The notes under the pieces are model-generated. The model searched no databases. It had not been told where the DNA came from and worked only from the letters and a program-made list of their open reading frames with translations. The position numbers and the translations under genes were made by a program. This document shows positions 10,201 through 17,052 of a stretch of DNA of 24,841 nucleotides, one piece after another. This DNA is from JAUZPB01 sp037140715. Lineage in GTDB: Bacteria; Bacteroidota; Ignavibacteria; Ignavibacteriales; SURF-24. The stretch spans positions 1 to 24,841 of the forward strand of contig JBAXDX010000041.1 in the NCBI GenBank assembly GCA_037140715.1, read 5' to 3'. The first letter of the stretch is position 1. Every line of letters starts with the position of its first letter.

Positions 10201-11186
10201 GTAATAATTTTGACTTTTCAACATCCAGACCGCTATGGGAAGGTACTCAGCTCGATATTAAGTGGAAAGCAGGCTGGTCTGTTAACAAAAACGCGACTAT
10301 TCAGACTGATGAGCTTGGCAATACAAGGATTATCAGCATTACTTCAACCGGAAGTCTTACACGTTCATTCGTTGCACTTCCGCAGGTGTTTTTCTTAAGC
10401 TTCCTCGGCAAAAGCGGAATTACAAAGGTTAAGGAGTTGTACAGCCCTGCTGCTGATAATCTTTCGGATGCTTTTGCGAAGGGTTTTGAAACAATGCCCT
10501 TGTTATCAAAACTTCCATTTCTCAGTTCGGTTGCCCGTTATATTCCAAGACCAAACTGGAATCTGAACTGGGACGGACTGGAGAAATATCCTGTACTCCG
10601 GTCATTTTCCAAGAGAGTTTCGCTCAGCCATTCATATTCATCTGAATACAGCGAAGGCTGGAACCTCAACGCCGACAGGAAACAGGTTACCCAGTCTCAG
10701 AAGATAAGTTATGGCTTCCAGCCTCTTATTGGTCTTACAATGACCTTCAATTCACTCTGGAACGGTAACCTGACCGGCAATATTAAGTATTCCACAAAGA
10801 ATGGGTATGATCTTGGCATTAGTACAAAAAATATTACAGAATCATTCTCAAAAGATATTGGCATAACGGCAAGTTATTCAAAATCAGGGTTTGATATTCC
10901 GCTCTTTGGTGTTAATCTGAAAAATGATATTGAAATTACAGTAACTTATACGAACGCCAGGACTTCTGTTGTAATCTTTAATATGAATGACTTTAAAGAA
11001 AGCGGCACGCCGCAGGATGGAACCGTAAGAACTACTCTGGAGCCAAGAATTAAATATGTAATCAGTTCTAGAGTTACGGCATCAGTATTTTATCGCAGAA
11101 CTTCGGTTCAGCCTGAAGGTGCGGCAAGAATTACTCCGACAACTACAAGCGAAGTCGGTCTTGATGTCCATCTGGCTATTCAGTAA
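4299..11186 (+). CDS. sprA: Cell-surface protein SprA (Sov), outer-membrane translocon of the type IX secretion system
   Basis: The 2295-residue protein is in the usual size range for SprA, the giant beta-barrel through which T9SS cargo crosses the outer membrane. Supporting features are the N-terminal hydrophobic stretch (LLTFVVATVCGLLSIGFAS), the repeated barrel segments, VDDFEGSKKTIPLSLGYTAW around residue 875, the acidic EDRNRNGAIDQGEDVGTDG loop near residue 1035, and the long Asn/Tyr/Ser-rich strands to the C-terminus. TTG 4299 gives a plausible signal peptide and has no Shine-Dalgarno. The frame is open back to a TGA at 4251, so another rare start is possible. Its neighbour porX encodes the T9SS regulator. 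The reading frame is intact throughout. Confidence 0.92.
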   Translation: MHESLKLLTFVVATVCGLLSIGFASQGSSGDSLSNDASVCFIPYLSLADTTKDSPELIQNTSSAVSPVDSAGKKISGIADSLQKKVSDVAGDSVKVLTWRDSLMAKSLDSTARLKYFHYQRKDVPYTQFTPKKRSKFFVYPSQALLFRTVQLDSTGNFVIIKEKIGNDPYKILLKIPLDEYIKLKLQAKNRTLLEEIAYKYELKSSVRDIGALISDITNIDIPLPSVGFLSIFGKKGINIRINGAVDIHGAWRNETTEGVTASLLGNSRNEPDFKQQVQINVQGSIGDKLKIGADWNTERTFEYENQLKLSYTGYEDEIVQKIEAGNVSLQTSPLVGGSEALFGIKANFQIGPLNLTTLASQKKGEIKEVSITGGSTTQEFTRRVYEYSTSHYFIDAPYAEGSTGLNLFNRYYGNAQPDIDTRYLVKEIEVWKSVIGLPQPGVERQAIAIISLEPHSKGNLAYNNERETMDTAKSGRVEVGRFVRLQPDIDYVLHPETGFLTFKTQIQEQDVIAVAYRRANDLGSSNPDDDYFFGEFVGSDTSSTNKLVLKLVKPQNLQPQYKEAWKLQLRNIYAIGGRGVNQEGFKLDIQYQLPGSEPQIELITQTGSVPLLNAFGLDLVGAGNSAGKDGNFDFLIGRTIIPETGEIIFPTLQPFGVNLPAALGGNDSLKFQAVYDTSANIAKNQGSRDRFVIKGKYSASSSSVFNLGMVGIVENSVKVTLGGRELTPNVDYVVDYNIGQVTIRNKDALVPGADLKISYEQNDIFQLASKTLTGARGEFNFSKRTLLGFSALNLNQQTLSDKVRIGEEPLNNSIYGVDFSTGFDMPFLTKGLDKLITTREMSSLAVKGEFAYINPDPNTKKSTIESDVSRSIAYVDDFEGSKKTIPLSLGYTAWHDISVPAKMNNISGSSLLQQMNYKAKSWWYNITPPVTDVKQIWPKKVVAKNDQNVTVLDYVFDPARKGFYNYNQNMTASGNNWGGIMKNLSSTASNLIDENIEFIEFWVQLDENTPLDAKLNIDLGKISEDVIPNGVLNYEDRNRNGAIDQGEDVGTDGDADAAEPDYSPSNPDPAGDNFHLDPANISYENINGTEGNSVSIESGKLPDTEDLNGNWTLDQLNSYYRYTIPLDTNAVKNKYIIGGGNTDGHWHLIRIPLKEPTSQEGTPSLSVVETIRLWVNGTNQKVHLRFADFNLVGSQWQKVIPKNIISANAVDSTLELSVISIEENTPEYSSPPGVERERDRSNTTETVLRNEQSLSLTIYNLVENDERQVVKYLRAMDLFNYSEMKLFVHGDVDTLNYNLSRSGAGEVYFRFGSDTSNYYEYRLPVQPGWNELSIPFKEITGLKQTKDTSKVYSLEVPGRPGHFYRLRGNPALTGVSFFMFGVQNSNKSGNYPNGISGKVWLDELRVIGADNTSGWAYSASTNFKLADLMTVNFNMSQTDPFFHRLSDKFGSRMDAKNWGLNVDLDVIKLMPFSMPGSKLRINYSHNESITKPRYVPGTDIEVSSASKLFQEKLLSSGYSSKSAQDSTDIFVANTQSLSISETWSLSNIELRIPSDFWLINETVNNLRFNFSFNRANGKNPTQKVTRNWTWSFGAGYALTFGQNNFFYPADIPVLGTILQLFSDYRNTKFYYSPQNLNMNMSASRNYSYSLSRQENVTANIARDFKAGRNGSFTWKLTEGGFLNLTLGYNADVASSLAHLLTINNTVERSEKEIWNDIFSGVFFGRDYQYSQSFDIRTAPKLPGIWGLNNFLQINTGYGVNYSWSNNFQQKEAGRSAGFSNKISFGGKVKLKSLVEPIFRESKPDEKSAPKTETNSTGRTSHSRGGIREEDNVQNSPANRNTAKADSLQVNDSTNAAAFKKDSVISTQPQTSKLLLAWSVVKNTLRYVLFDYDNISFNFSEDNTVQKSGIFGEGNGIMNFWGVTQSVNNGPNRLFMLGLNQDPGPRAYIRDSLGTGARLQLGDNFSQRNNFDFSTSRPLWEGTQLDIKWKAGWSVNKNATIQTDELGNTRIISITSTGSLTRSFVALPQVFFLSFLGKSGITKVKELYSPAADNLSDAFAKGFETMPLLSKLPFLSSVARYIPRPNWNLNWDGLEKYPVLRSFSKRVSLSHSYSSEYSEGWNLNADRKQVTQSQKISYGFQPLIGLTMTFNSLWNGNLTGNIKYSTKNGYDLGISTKNITESFSKDIGITASYSKSGFDIPLFGVNLKNDIEITVTYTNARTSVVIFNMNDFKESGTPQDGTVRTTLEPRIKYVISSRVTASVFYRRTSVQPEGAARITPTTTSEVGLDVHLAIQ

Positions 11187-11286
11187 TGCCGGGTAACTTA
11201 ATTTGATGATAATCTTCAGGGATTCTTCCAAAATAAGGGAGAAATATCCGGCGGGAATAATTTTGAGGGAAAAAGACAGTCCAGGA

Positions 11287-11312
11287 GAGCAATTTCCTTA
11301 AAGAAATTGCTC
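11287..11312. repeat. Inverted repeat, 10-bp stem with 6-nt loop
   Basis: GAGCAATTTC pairs perfectly with GAAATTGCTC around the loop CTTAAA. No T-tract follows on the + strand, so it is not a classical terminator. It could stabilise the sprA 3' end or, on RNA, work together with the second hairpin 8 nt downstream. Confidence 0.75.
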
Positions 11313-11320
11313 AGAAAAAG

Positions 11321-11360
11321 ATTTTTGAAGCGAATCCACTTCTGGTTTTGCTTCAAAAAT
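11321..11360. repeat. Inverted repeat, 11-bp stem with 18-nt loop
   Basis: ATTTTTGAAGC (11321-11331) is perfectly complementary to GCTTCAAAAAT (11350-11360). It follows the 10-bp hairpin by 8 nt. The pair sits about 100-175 bp after the sprA stop and ends more than 200 bp before porX. Confidence 0.7.
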
Positions 11361-11572
11361 GATTCTCAGGCTGATTCCGGTATTAAAATTACTTTGTGAA
11401 GATTCTGGAACAGGAGAGGAAAATAACAAGGATATAAAGAAAAAGAATAAATTTATCGGGCATTCTTAATCTTATATCATAACCTTAATCGTAATTATAT
11501 TCATACCCGGTCCGGAACTTTAGATTTCAACCGGTTATATAACTCTGATAAATACACAAAACGAGGGAACTG

Positions 11573-13141
11573 ATGAAAAAGCGAATCTTGTGGGTCGATG
11601 ATGAAATAGAAATGCTGCGTTCGCACATTTTCTTTCTGACAGATAAAGGTTACGAAATAGAAACAGTTACTAATGGTGAAGACGCAGTTTCTGAGGTAAG
11701 GGAAAAATCATTCGATCTTATCTTTCTCGATGAAATGATGGCGGGTCTGGGCGGACTTCAGACGTTAAATCTGATAAAAGAAATAAAACCCAATATACCT
11801 GTTGTCATGATTACAAAAAGTGAGGAAGAATCTCTTATGCACGATGCAATAGGCGGGAAGATAACGGATTACCTTATCAAACCTGTTCACCCAAGCCAGG
11901 TGCTGCTTGTCTGCAAAAAAATCCTTGAATCGAAGAAAATTTCGGGCGAATATGTTGCTAAAGACTATCTGCATGATTTTAATGAGATATCCCGCCAGGT
12001 TATGATGGGTCCGGACTGGGAAGAATGGACAGATATTTATCTTAAGCTCGTAAACTGGGAAATGGAACTCGACTCTCATCCCGAAGTTGCTCTCAGGCAG
12101 ACTCTTACAGATCAAAAAAAGGAGTGCAACCAGGAATTCAGCAAATATGTCGAGAAGAATTATATTAAATGGATAAATTCAAAAAATTCGGTAAACGTGC
12201 CAATGCTTACACCTTCGATTACCAATGATTTTGTCTTAAATGAACTTGAGGACAGCAAGCAGTCTGTATTTTATTTTGTTCTTGACTGCCTCAGGATGGA
12301 TCAGTGGCTTGGTATGGAGAAGTATCTTATTGATCTGTTTAATATTGAGCGGAAGTTTTATTATTCAATACTGCCGACTGCCACGCCTTATGCTAGGAAC
12401 TCTCTTTTCAGCGGTCTTTATCCGGCGGAAATTGAGAAATACTATCCGGAACTCTGGTCGTCAGGAGATGATGATGAGCGCAGCTGCAATAAGCATGAGA
12501 AGGAACTGCTTCAGCTTCTGCTTGACAGGAAAAAAATTAAACTCCGCGGCGATTTAAAATATATAAAAATAATCGATCCTGAAGTGGGGCGTAATTTTGA
12601 ACAGAATATACTTTCATATCAGAATCGCCAGTTTACGGCAGTTGTAGTTAATTTCCTTGACATGGTTGCTCACGGTCGTTCGGACTCAGATATTCTTAAA
12701 GAAATTGCGCCGGATGAACCAGCTTACCGCTCGCTTACGAACAGCTGGTTTGCACATTCATCGCTACTGTCAACATTTCGTTCTATTGCCCGGATGAAAA
12801 ATGCAAAGGTAGTCATTACAACTGACCATGGCAGTATCCGTACTTTACGTGGTGCGAAGGTTCTAGGCGACAGGGAAGCTTCCCCTAACTTACGATTTAA
12901 GTTCGGACGCAACCTGAAGGTGGATGATAAGCACGCGCTTTATATTACTAATCCGGCTGAATATAAACTACCTAAGCGCGGGATGACTGTCAATTATATT
13001 ATTGCTAAGGAAGATTATTATTTTGTCTATCCCACAGATTATCATAAATATTTAAGCCATTATAAGGATACATTCCAGCATGGCGGTATTTCGATGGAAG
13101 AGATGATTTTACCTGTAATAACTATGGAGAGTAAAGGATAA
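11573..13141 (+). CDS. porX: PorX-type T9SS response regulator (receiver domain plus PglZ phosphoesterase domain)
   Basis: The protein has 522 residues. The receiver domain (1-120) contains the acidic pair Asp9/Asp10, phospho-acceptor Asp53 in LDEMM, Thr81 and Lys103 in LIKP. The C-terminal PglZ/alkaline-phosphatase-fold domain (about 200-515) has Asp238 (FVLDCLRMDQW), DMVAHGRSDSD and Asp418-His419 in TTDHGS. This architecture defines PorX, which in Porphyromonas pairs with the sensor PorY, controls T9SS genes with an ECF sigma factor and has oligonucleotide phosphodiesterase activity. Adjacency to sprA supports the T9SS role. The partner histidine kinase is not in the window. ATG 11573 has GAGGGAA just upstream. 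Confidence 0.92.
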   Translation: MKKRILWVDDEIEMLRSHIFFLTDKGYEIETVTNGEDAVSEVREKSFDLIFLDEMMAGLGGLQTLNLIKEIKPNIPVVMITKSEEESLMHDAIGGKITDYLIKPVHPSQVLLVCKKILESKKISGEYVAKDYLHDFNEISRQVMMGPDWEEWTDIYLKLVNWEMELDSHPEVALRQTLTDQKKECNQEFSKYVEKNYIKWINSKNSVNVPMLTPSITNDFVLNELEDSKQSVFYFVLDCLRMDQWLGMEKYLIDLFNIERKFYYSILPTATPYARNSLFSGLYPAEIEKYYPELWSSGDDDERSCNKHEKELLQLLLDRKKIKLRGDLKYIKIIDPEVGRNFEQNILSYQNRQFTAVVVNFLDMVAHGRSDSDILKEIAPDEPAYRSLTNSWFAHSSLLSTFRSIARMKNAKVVITTDHGSIRTLRGAKVLGDREASPNLRFKFGRNLKVDDKHALYITNPAEYKLPKRGMTVNYIIAKEDYYFVYPTDYHKYLSHYKDTFQHGGISMEEMILPVITMESKG

Positions 13142-13296
13142 TTGGAATTCCCTTATTTAGTTATAGTATATTGTAACCATCCTTTATGCAGATGAACAGG
13201 GGGGACTTCCGGCGGATTACGGGGTTATTCGTAAAATAAATTTAATTGTTCCTTTTATTATACGATTATAAAGCATAATAAAAAGGAGTTTTTGAC

Positions 13297-14043
13297 ATGG
13301 ATGTTACAAAAACAGGAACTACTAATTTCGGTTTTCTTAACGGGATGAATCTTAGTAATACATCTTTAATAAATAACAAAAATATATCCGCCATAAACGG
13401 AATTTCTGATATAAGCCGCGGCTTATATCAGTCCGACATTGATTTATCGAATTCTACGTTTACTTTCAAGGCGGACAGTACTAATTTTAATCTGCAGTTT
13501 CTTCATCAGACTGAGCAGAAAATAACTCTAAACGGATACCTTTCAAAAGAACAGACTTCGGGAAGTTTTTCTTTTGCTTATAACTATAGCCAGACTGAAG
13601 TAAAAGATGGAAAACCTGTTGACAAACAGTATGAAGTGAATTTCAGCTTCTCATTTAATTCATCGAAATCAGTTTCTATCGAGAAGAAGGAGAAGAAAGA
13701 AGATATTCTTGATTTTCTGCGAAGAATTACCAGGGAAATTTTCACAAAATTAAATGACAAAAAGGCAAACATTTCAGCCATAGTATTAGACCAGGAAGAT
13801 TTGAAGGATTTGAGTCAGTTAACGGACAAGAAAGCTGTGCAGTTGATTTATCAGTTAATAGATATGATAAATTTCGCGATTGAAGCGAAGAAAATGGCGA
13901 ATAAAAATAAAGATGCCCAGGATAGTATTTATCATCCAAAACGGATTAAAGAAACTGTAAATGAAACTGTGGCAAGTAATGAAACAAACTTCAACTATTC
14001 TTTTTCCATCAAAGAAGTCGGGAATAGCAGTTCTGCTGAATAG
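13297..14043 (+). CDS. Hypothetical 248-residue protein, Ser/Asn-rich beta N-terminus and helical C-terminus
   Basis: I do not recognise this family. ATG 13297 has an AAAAAGGAG ribosome binding site. There is no signal peptide or membrane segment. Residues about 40-125 alternate polar and hydrophobic residues in beta-like strands (FTFKADSTNFNLQF, SGSFSFAYNYSQTEV, YEVNFSFSF). A lysine/glutamate-rich linker follows at about 128-137, then helices at 138-205. The Ser/Thr/Asn-rich termini look disordered. It is 155 bp after porX in the same direction, so co-expression with T9SS genes is possible but not shown. The gene carries a perfect 26-bp palindrome at 13406-13431. Coding character is good and expression is likely. 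Its role is unknown. Confidence 0.75.
   Translation: MDVTKTGTTNFGFLNGMNLSNTSLINNKNISAINGISDISRGLYQSDIDLSNSTFTFKADSTNFNLQFLHQTEQKITLNGYLSKEQTSGSFSFAYNYSQTEVKDGKPVDKQYEVNFSFSFNSSKSVSIEKKEKKEDILDFLRRITREIFTKLNDKKANISAIVLDQEDLKDLSQLTDKKAVQLIYQLIDMINFAIEAKKMANKNKDAQDSIYHPKRIKETVNETVASNETNFNYSFSIKEVGNSSSAE
13406..13431. repeat. Perfect 26-bp palindrome inside the hypothetical gene
   Basis: CTGATATAAGCCG is followed immediately by its exact reverse complement CGGCTTATATCAG, with no spacer. It spans about residues 37-45 of the host protein, where the codons read ISDISRGLYQ. The next flanking pair (T405/T432) no longer pairs. The length and the absence of a loop are unusual for coding DNA. Confidence 0.92.
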
Positions 14044-14168
14044 CATATCCTGCGATGCGAACTGCGTATATGCAGGTATAAATATTTTTCTGTAAGAACC
14101 AGTCCAGTATATTCCGCGTGTGAAGTCCATCCATTTTATCAGATATATTTAGATGTGGTCAGATGTAT

Positions 14169-14347
14169 GGGTGTACGACAAATTCTCCAGTCCCCGACAA
14201 CAAGCCGGAGCGGGAATATGTTATCGTCCATATACAGCAAAAATGGATGGTCTGTAATTTTCTTAACCATACTCTTACTCATAATCATGATCGCTTCAGG
14301 GGAAAATGAGTATGATTATGAGTAAGAGGACAATTTGTCGTACACCC
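14169..14347. mobile_element. 179-bp MITE-like non-coding element with 16-bp terminal inverted repeats
   Basis: The left end GGGTGTACGACAAATT (14169-14184) is the exact reverse complement of the right end (14332-14347). Inside is a second perfect 17-bp inverted repeat, CTCTTACTCATAATCAT (14272-14288) with 14312-14328, around a 23-nt loop containing CGCTTCAGGGG. The element at 19606-19678 shares GTGTACGAYAAATT, the CAGGG loop and the ATGAGTATGATTA arm. No transposase is encoded and no clean target-site duplication is seen; an imperfect ATGTAT/ATGCAT pair flanks the ends. The mobile nature is inferred; a structured RNA or protein-binding site is the alternative. Confidence 0.5.
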
Positions 14348-14362
14348 GGATGCATTCTCAAA

Positions 14363-14391
14363 TTGACATTCTGTCATATTTTGAATAAATT
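14363..14391 (+). promoter_or_regulatory. Candidate nuo operon promoter
   Basis: TTGACA (14363-14368), a 17-nt spacer and TAAATT (14386-14391) closely match a sigma-70-type promoter. The same bases also fit the Bacteroidota pattern, TTG-N20-TAAATTTA. Transcription would start near 14398-14400, leaving a leader of about 20 nt containing AAAAAGGAA before nuoA ATG 14421. Confidence 0.5.
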
Positions 14392-14420
14392 TACCACCTA
14401 ATAAAAGTACAAAAAGGAAT

Positions 14421-14789
14421 ATGATAGAACAATATATCCCAATATTTCTCGTTATCGCCGTAGCTGCGGTGTTCAGCATTGCTGTTATTCTGTCAAGCTC
14501 TATATTAGGCCCGCAGAGGCCGAACGCAGAAAAAGCTTCTACTTATGAAAGCGGAATGAAGCCTGTCGGCACAACTCATGAAAGAATATCAATCAAGTAT
14601 TACCTTGTTGCGATGTTATTTATCATTTTTGATATTGAAGTAATTTTTGTTTATCCGTGGGGAGTGCAGTTCAAGAAGCTTTTCGCGGAGAATGGATTTA
14701 CGGCATTTTTCCCAATGTTAATGTTTCTTGTCGTACTCGAACTGGGATTTTTATATGTATTTAAGAAAGGCGGATTAAAATGGGAATAG
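14421..14789 (+). CDS. nuoA: NADH-quinone oxidoreductase subunit A
   Basis: NuoA is a small membrane subunit of respiratory complex I. This copy has 122 residues and three membrane helices (about 5-30, 63-83, 92-114). Family signatures are GPxRPNAEKxSTYESGMKPVG at about 31-50, FIIFDIEVIFVYPW at about 71-84, and the C-terminal FKKGGLKWE. It is first in the nuo block, and its end overlaps the nuoB start by 10 bp, which suggests translational coupling. ATG 14421 has AAAAAGGAA upstream. Confidence 0.95.
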   Translation: MIEQYIPIFLVIAVAAVFSIAVILSSSILGPQRPNAEKASTYESGMKPVGTTHERISIKYYLVAMLFIIFDIEVIFVYPWGVQFKKLFAENGFTAFFPMLMFLVVLELGFLYVFKKGGLKWE

Positions 14790-15298
14790 AAGCCGGATTA
14801 ACTTCAGACGGGTTTTTAACGACAACGATAGATACTGTAATAGCCTGGGCGAGAAAGAACTCTGTATGGCCGATGCCTATGGGTATTTCGTGTTGCGCGA
14901 TTGAAATGATGTCGGCTGTAGATCCTAAATATGACATGTCCCGCTTTGGAAGCGAAGTAATGCGTTTTTCGCCAAGGCAGTCGGACTTAATGATAGTTGC
15001 CGGTACGGTTACTTACAAAATGGCGAAGGTAGTCAGAAAGATATATGATCAGATGCCCGACCCCAAATGGGTAATTGCAATGGGCGCGTGTACTTCTACC
15101 GGAGGCATGTATCGTTCATACTCGGTAGTGCAGGGGATTGATCAGTTCTTGCCCGTGGATGTTTACGCGGCGGGCTGTCCTCCTCGCCCGGAGAATCTTA
15201 TAAATGCCCTTATGGAAATTCAGAACATTATATCAAAGACAAGAGCCCGTGATTACCCGGATAAGCCGCTTGTTCAATTTGACCTAAATAAAAACTAA
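14780..15298 (+). CDS. nuoB: NADH-quinone oxidoreductase subunit B
   Basis: NuoB is a peripheral-arm subunit carrying the [4Fe-4S] cluster N2, the last electron carrier before quinone. The 172-residue protein has all four ligands: Cys38 and Cys39 in SCCAIEMM, Cys104 in MGACTSTGG and Cys133 in AAGCPPRPE. The conserved DMSRFGSEVMRFSPRQSD segment is also present. The start overlaps nuoA by 10 bp, and nuoC follows 7 bp after the stop. Nothing is unusual in length or motifs. Confidence 0.97.
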   Translation: MGIEAGLTSDGFLTTTIDTVIAWARKNSVWPMPMGISCCAIEMMSAVDPKYDMSRFGSEVMRFSPRQSDLMIVAGTVTYKMAKVVRKIYDQMPDPKWVIAMGACTSTGGMYRSYSVVQGIDQFLPVDVYAAGCPPRPENLINALMEIQNIISKTRARDYPDKPLVQFDLNKN

Positions 15299-15305
15299 CC
15301 TTATT

Positions 15306-15788
15306 ATGGAATTTAAAGAATTAATAGTTGAGAAAATCAGAAGTGCTTTTAACGGTGCGCTTTCGGGAGTAAATGAATACCGCGGGGATCTCTCGCTTAC
15401 GGTTGACAGCGGGAAGATTGCAGCTATCTGCAAATTCCTGAAGGAAGACTCCGAACTTAATTTCAATATGTGCGAGGATGTAACTGCAATCGACCAGGCA
15501 ACTCATACTAACCGTTTTACTTTAGTATATCACATTTACTCGCTGGAGAACAAATTCAGGCTCAGGCTTAAGACAAATATCGAAGCGGAAATGACTGATA
15601 CGGTTACAGGCATCTGGCAGTCCGCAAACTGGTATGAAAGAGAAGTTTTTGACATGTACGGGATTAAATTCCACAACCATCCTGATTTAAGAAGGATATA
15701 TATGCCTGAGGAATTTGAGTATCATCCTTTAAGAAAAGAATTCCCTGTGCTGGGTATTCCCGGATCAATCCCTTTACCTAAGAAGTGA
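15306..15788 (+). CDS. nuoC: NADH-quinone oxidoreductase subunit C
   Basis: NuoC is the 30-kDa-type peripheral subunit that binds NuoD. The protein has 160 residues. The family signature is at about 107-140: WYEREVFDMYGIKFHNHPDLRRI, followed by HPLRKEFPV. It is separate from nuoD, unlike the fused NuoCD of Escherichia coli. The gene starts 7 bp after nuoB and is followed by nuoD after 13 bp. No strong ribosome binding site is seen, consistent with coupling to nuoB translation. Confidence 0.96.
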   Translation: MEFKELIVEKIRSAFNGALSGVNEYRGDLSLTVDSGKIAAICKFLKEDSELNFNMCEDVTAIDQATHTNRFTLVYHIYSLENKFRLRLKTNIEAEMTDTVTGIWQSANWYEREVFDMYGIKFHNHPDLRRIYMPEEFEYHPLRKEFPVLGIPGSIPLPKK

Positions 15789-15801
15789 AAAGAATTACAA
15801 T

Positions 15802-17052
15802 ATGGATAGAATACTAAAAGAAGAAGCTGATTCACAGATATTGAAAGCCTTAATGGCTGATACTAACATTACTATTGAAGACGCTCTCGAAAACGAGATG
15901 GTTCTTAACATGGGCCCGCAACATCCGGCTACGCATGGCGTGCTTCGGCTTCTGTTAAGGCTGGATGGCGAGACTGTAATGGCATGTGTGCCCGAACTTG
16001 GCTATCTGCACCGCGGTTATGAGAAAATGGCTGAGAATATGTCCTACCTTGAGTTTATTCCTCATACAGACAGACTTGATTATACGGCTACAATGTGCAA
16101 CAATGTTGCTTATGTACTTGCTGTGGAAAAACTTGCAGGGATTGAGGCTCCAAAGCGTGCCCAGTATATCAGAATGCTTATGGCAGAGCTTTCAAGAATT
16201 GCGGGGCATTTGATTGCTATTGGTACTTTTGCCATGGATGTCGGGGCTATTACTGTACTTATGTGGGCTTTTCGCGAAAGGGAAAAGATACAGGAATTCT
16301 ATGATCTTGTTGCCGGTGCACGCTTTACAACCAGTTACACACGAATTGGCGGAGTTGCTTCCGATGTTACTGATGAAGCGATTAGTATGATAAAAGCTTT
16401 TATCGACAAGTTTGATAAGGCAGTAGATGAAATGGAAAATATCCTTAACACAAACAGGATATTTATCGACAGACTTGAAGGCATTGGAACGCTGACAAAA
16501 GAAGATGCTATCAGATACGGAGTAACAGGTCCTTCTTTAAGAGCTTCCGGCGTACAGCATGATATTCGCCGTGCGAATCCATATCTTTTCTATGATGAAC
16601 TGGATTTTGATATTCCTGTACACACCGAAGGCGACTGTCTTGCGCGTTATTTTATAAGAATCGAAGAAGTCAGGGAAAGTGCTAAGATAGTAAAACAAAT
16701 TATTGGTAAAATGCCAAAGGGCGAAATAATTGCCAATAATCCTAAGAGAGTATTGCCCCATAAGACAGAAATATATTCAAAAATGGAAGAACTTATCCAT
16801 GACTTTATGATTGTTAACTTTGGAATGAATCCGCCCGCCGGAGATATTTATAGTGCTGTGGAAAATCCGAAGGGTGAACTTGGTTTTTATATTGTAAGCA
16901 ATGGCAAGGGCGCTCCTTGGAAGTTTAAGATTCGTTCTCCTTCATTTTGTAATCTTCAGGTTTTGCCTTTAATCGTAAAAGGTGCGATGATTTCAGATGT
17001 GGTTGCCATTATCGGTAGTCTTGATCCGGTTATGGGCGAAGCAGATAAATAA
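15802..17052 (+). CDS. nuoD: NADH-quinone oxidoreductase subunit D
   Basis: NuoD is the 49-kDa-type subunit that forms the quinone pocket with NuoB. The protein has 416 residues. MGPQHPATHG (residues 37-46) contains the quinone-pocket His41 and His45. LHRGYEKMAE, HTDRLDY, RIGGVASDV and GEIIANNPKRVLPHK follow in the expected order. The C-terminus ends SLDPVMGEADK, close to the usual 'DPVMGExDR' end, so the protein is complete. A short imperfect copy of the final 25 bp lies just downstream at 17085-17111. Confidence 0.97.
   Translation: MDRILKEEADSQILKALMADTNITIEDALENEMVLNMGPQHPATHGVLRLLLRLDGETVMACVPELGYLHRGYEKMAENMSYLEFIPHTDRLDYTATMCNNVAYVLAVEKLAGIEAPKRAQYIRMLMAELSRIAGHLIAIGTFAMDVGAITVLMWAFREREKIQEFYDLVAGARFTTSYTRIGGVASDVTDEAISMIKAFIDKFDKAVDEMENILNTNRIFIDRLEGIGTLTKEDAIRYGVTGPSLRASGVQHDIRRANPYLFYDELDFDIPVHTEGDCLARYFIRIEEVRESAKIVKQIIGKMPKGEIIANNPKRVLPHKTEIYSKMEELIHDFMIVNFGMNPPAGDIYSAVENPKGELGFYIVSNGKGAPWKFKIRSPSFCNLQVLPLIVKGAMISDVVAIIGSLDPVMGEADK

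Larger units (their letters stand above)
11187..11572. other. 386-bp intergenic region between sprA and porX with two hairpins
   Basis: No gene is visible. It contains two perfect hairpins (11287-11312 and 11321-11360) and a stretch of TTAATC-rich sequence at 11464-11510 that loosely resembles the dispersed repeat family. GTTATATAAC, a 10-bp palindrome, lies about 40 bp before porX, and GAGGGAA just before ATG 11573 is the likely porX ribosome binding site. Confidence 0.6.
14044..14420. other. 377-bp intergenic region with nested inverted repeats before nuoA
   Basis: No gene is visible. The region contains three inverted-repeat pairs. CCATCCATTTT (14127-14137) pairs with 14240-14250. A 16-bp terminal pair (14169-14184 / 14332-14347) encloses a 17-bp inner hairpin (14272-14288 / 14312-14328). 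The nuo promoter candidate begins 16 bp after the last repeat. Confidence 0.7.
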
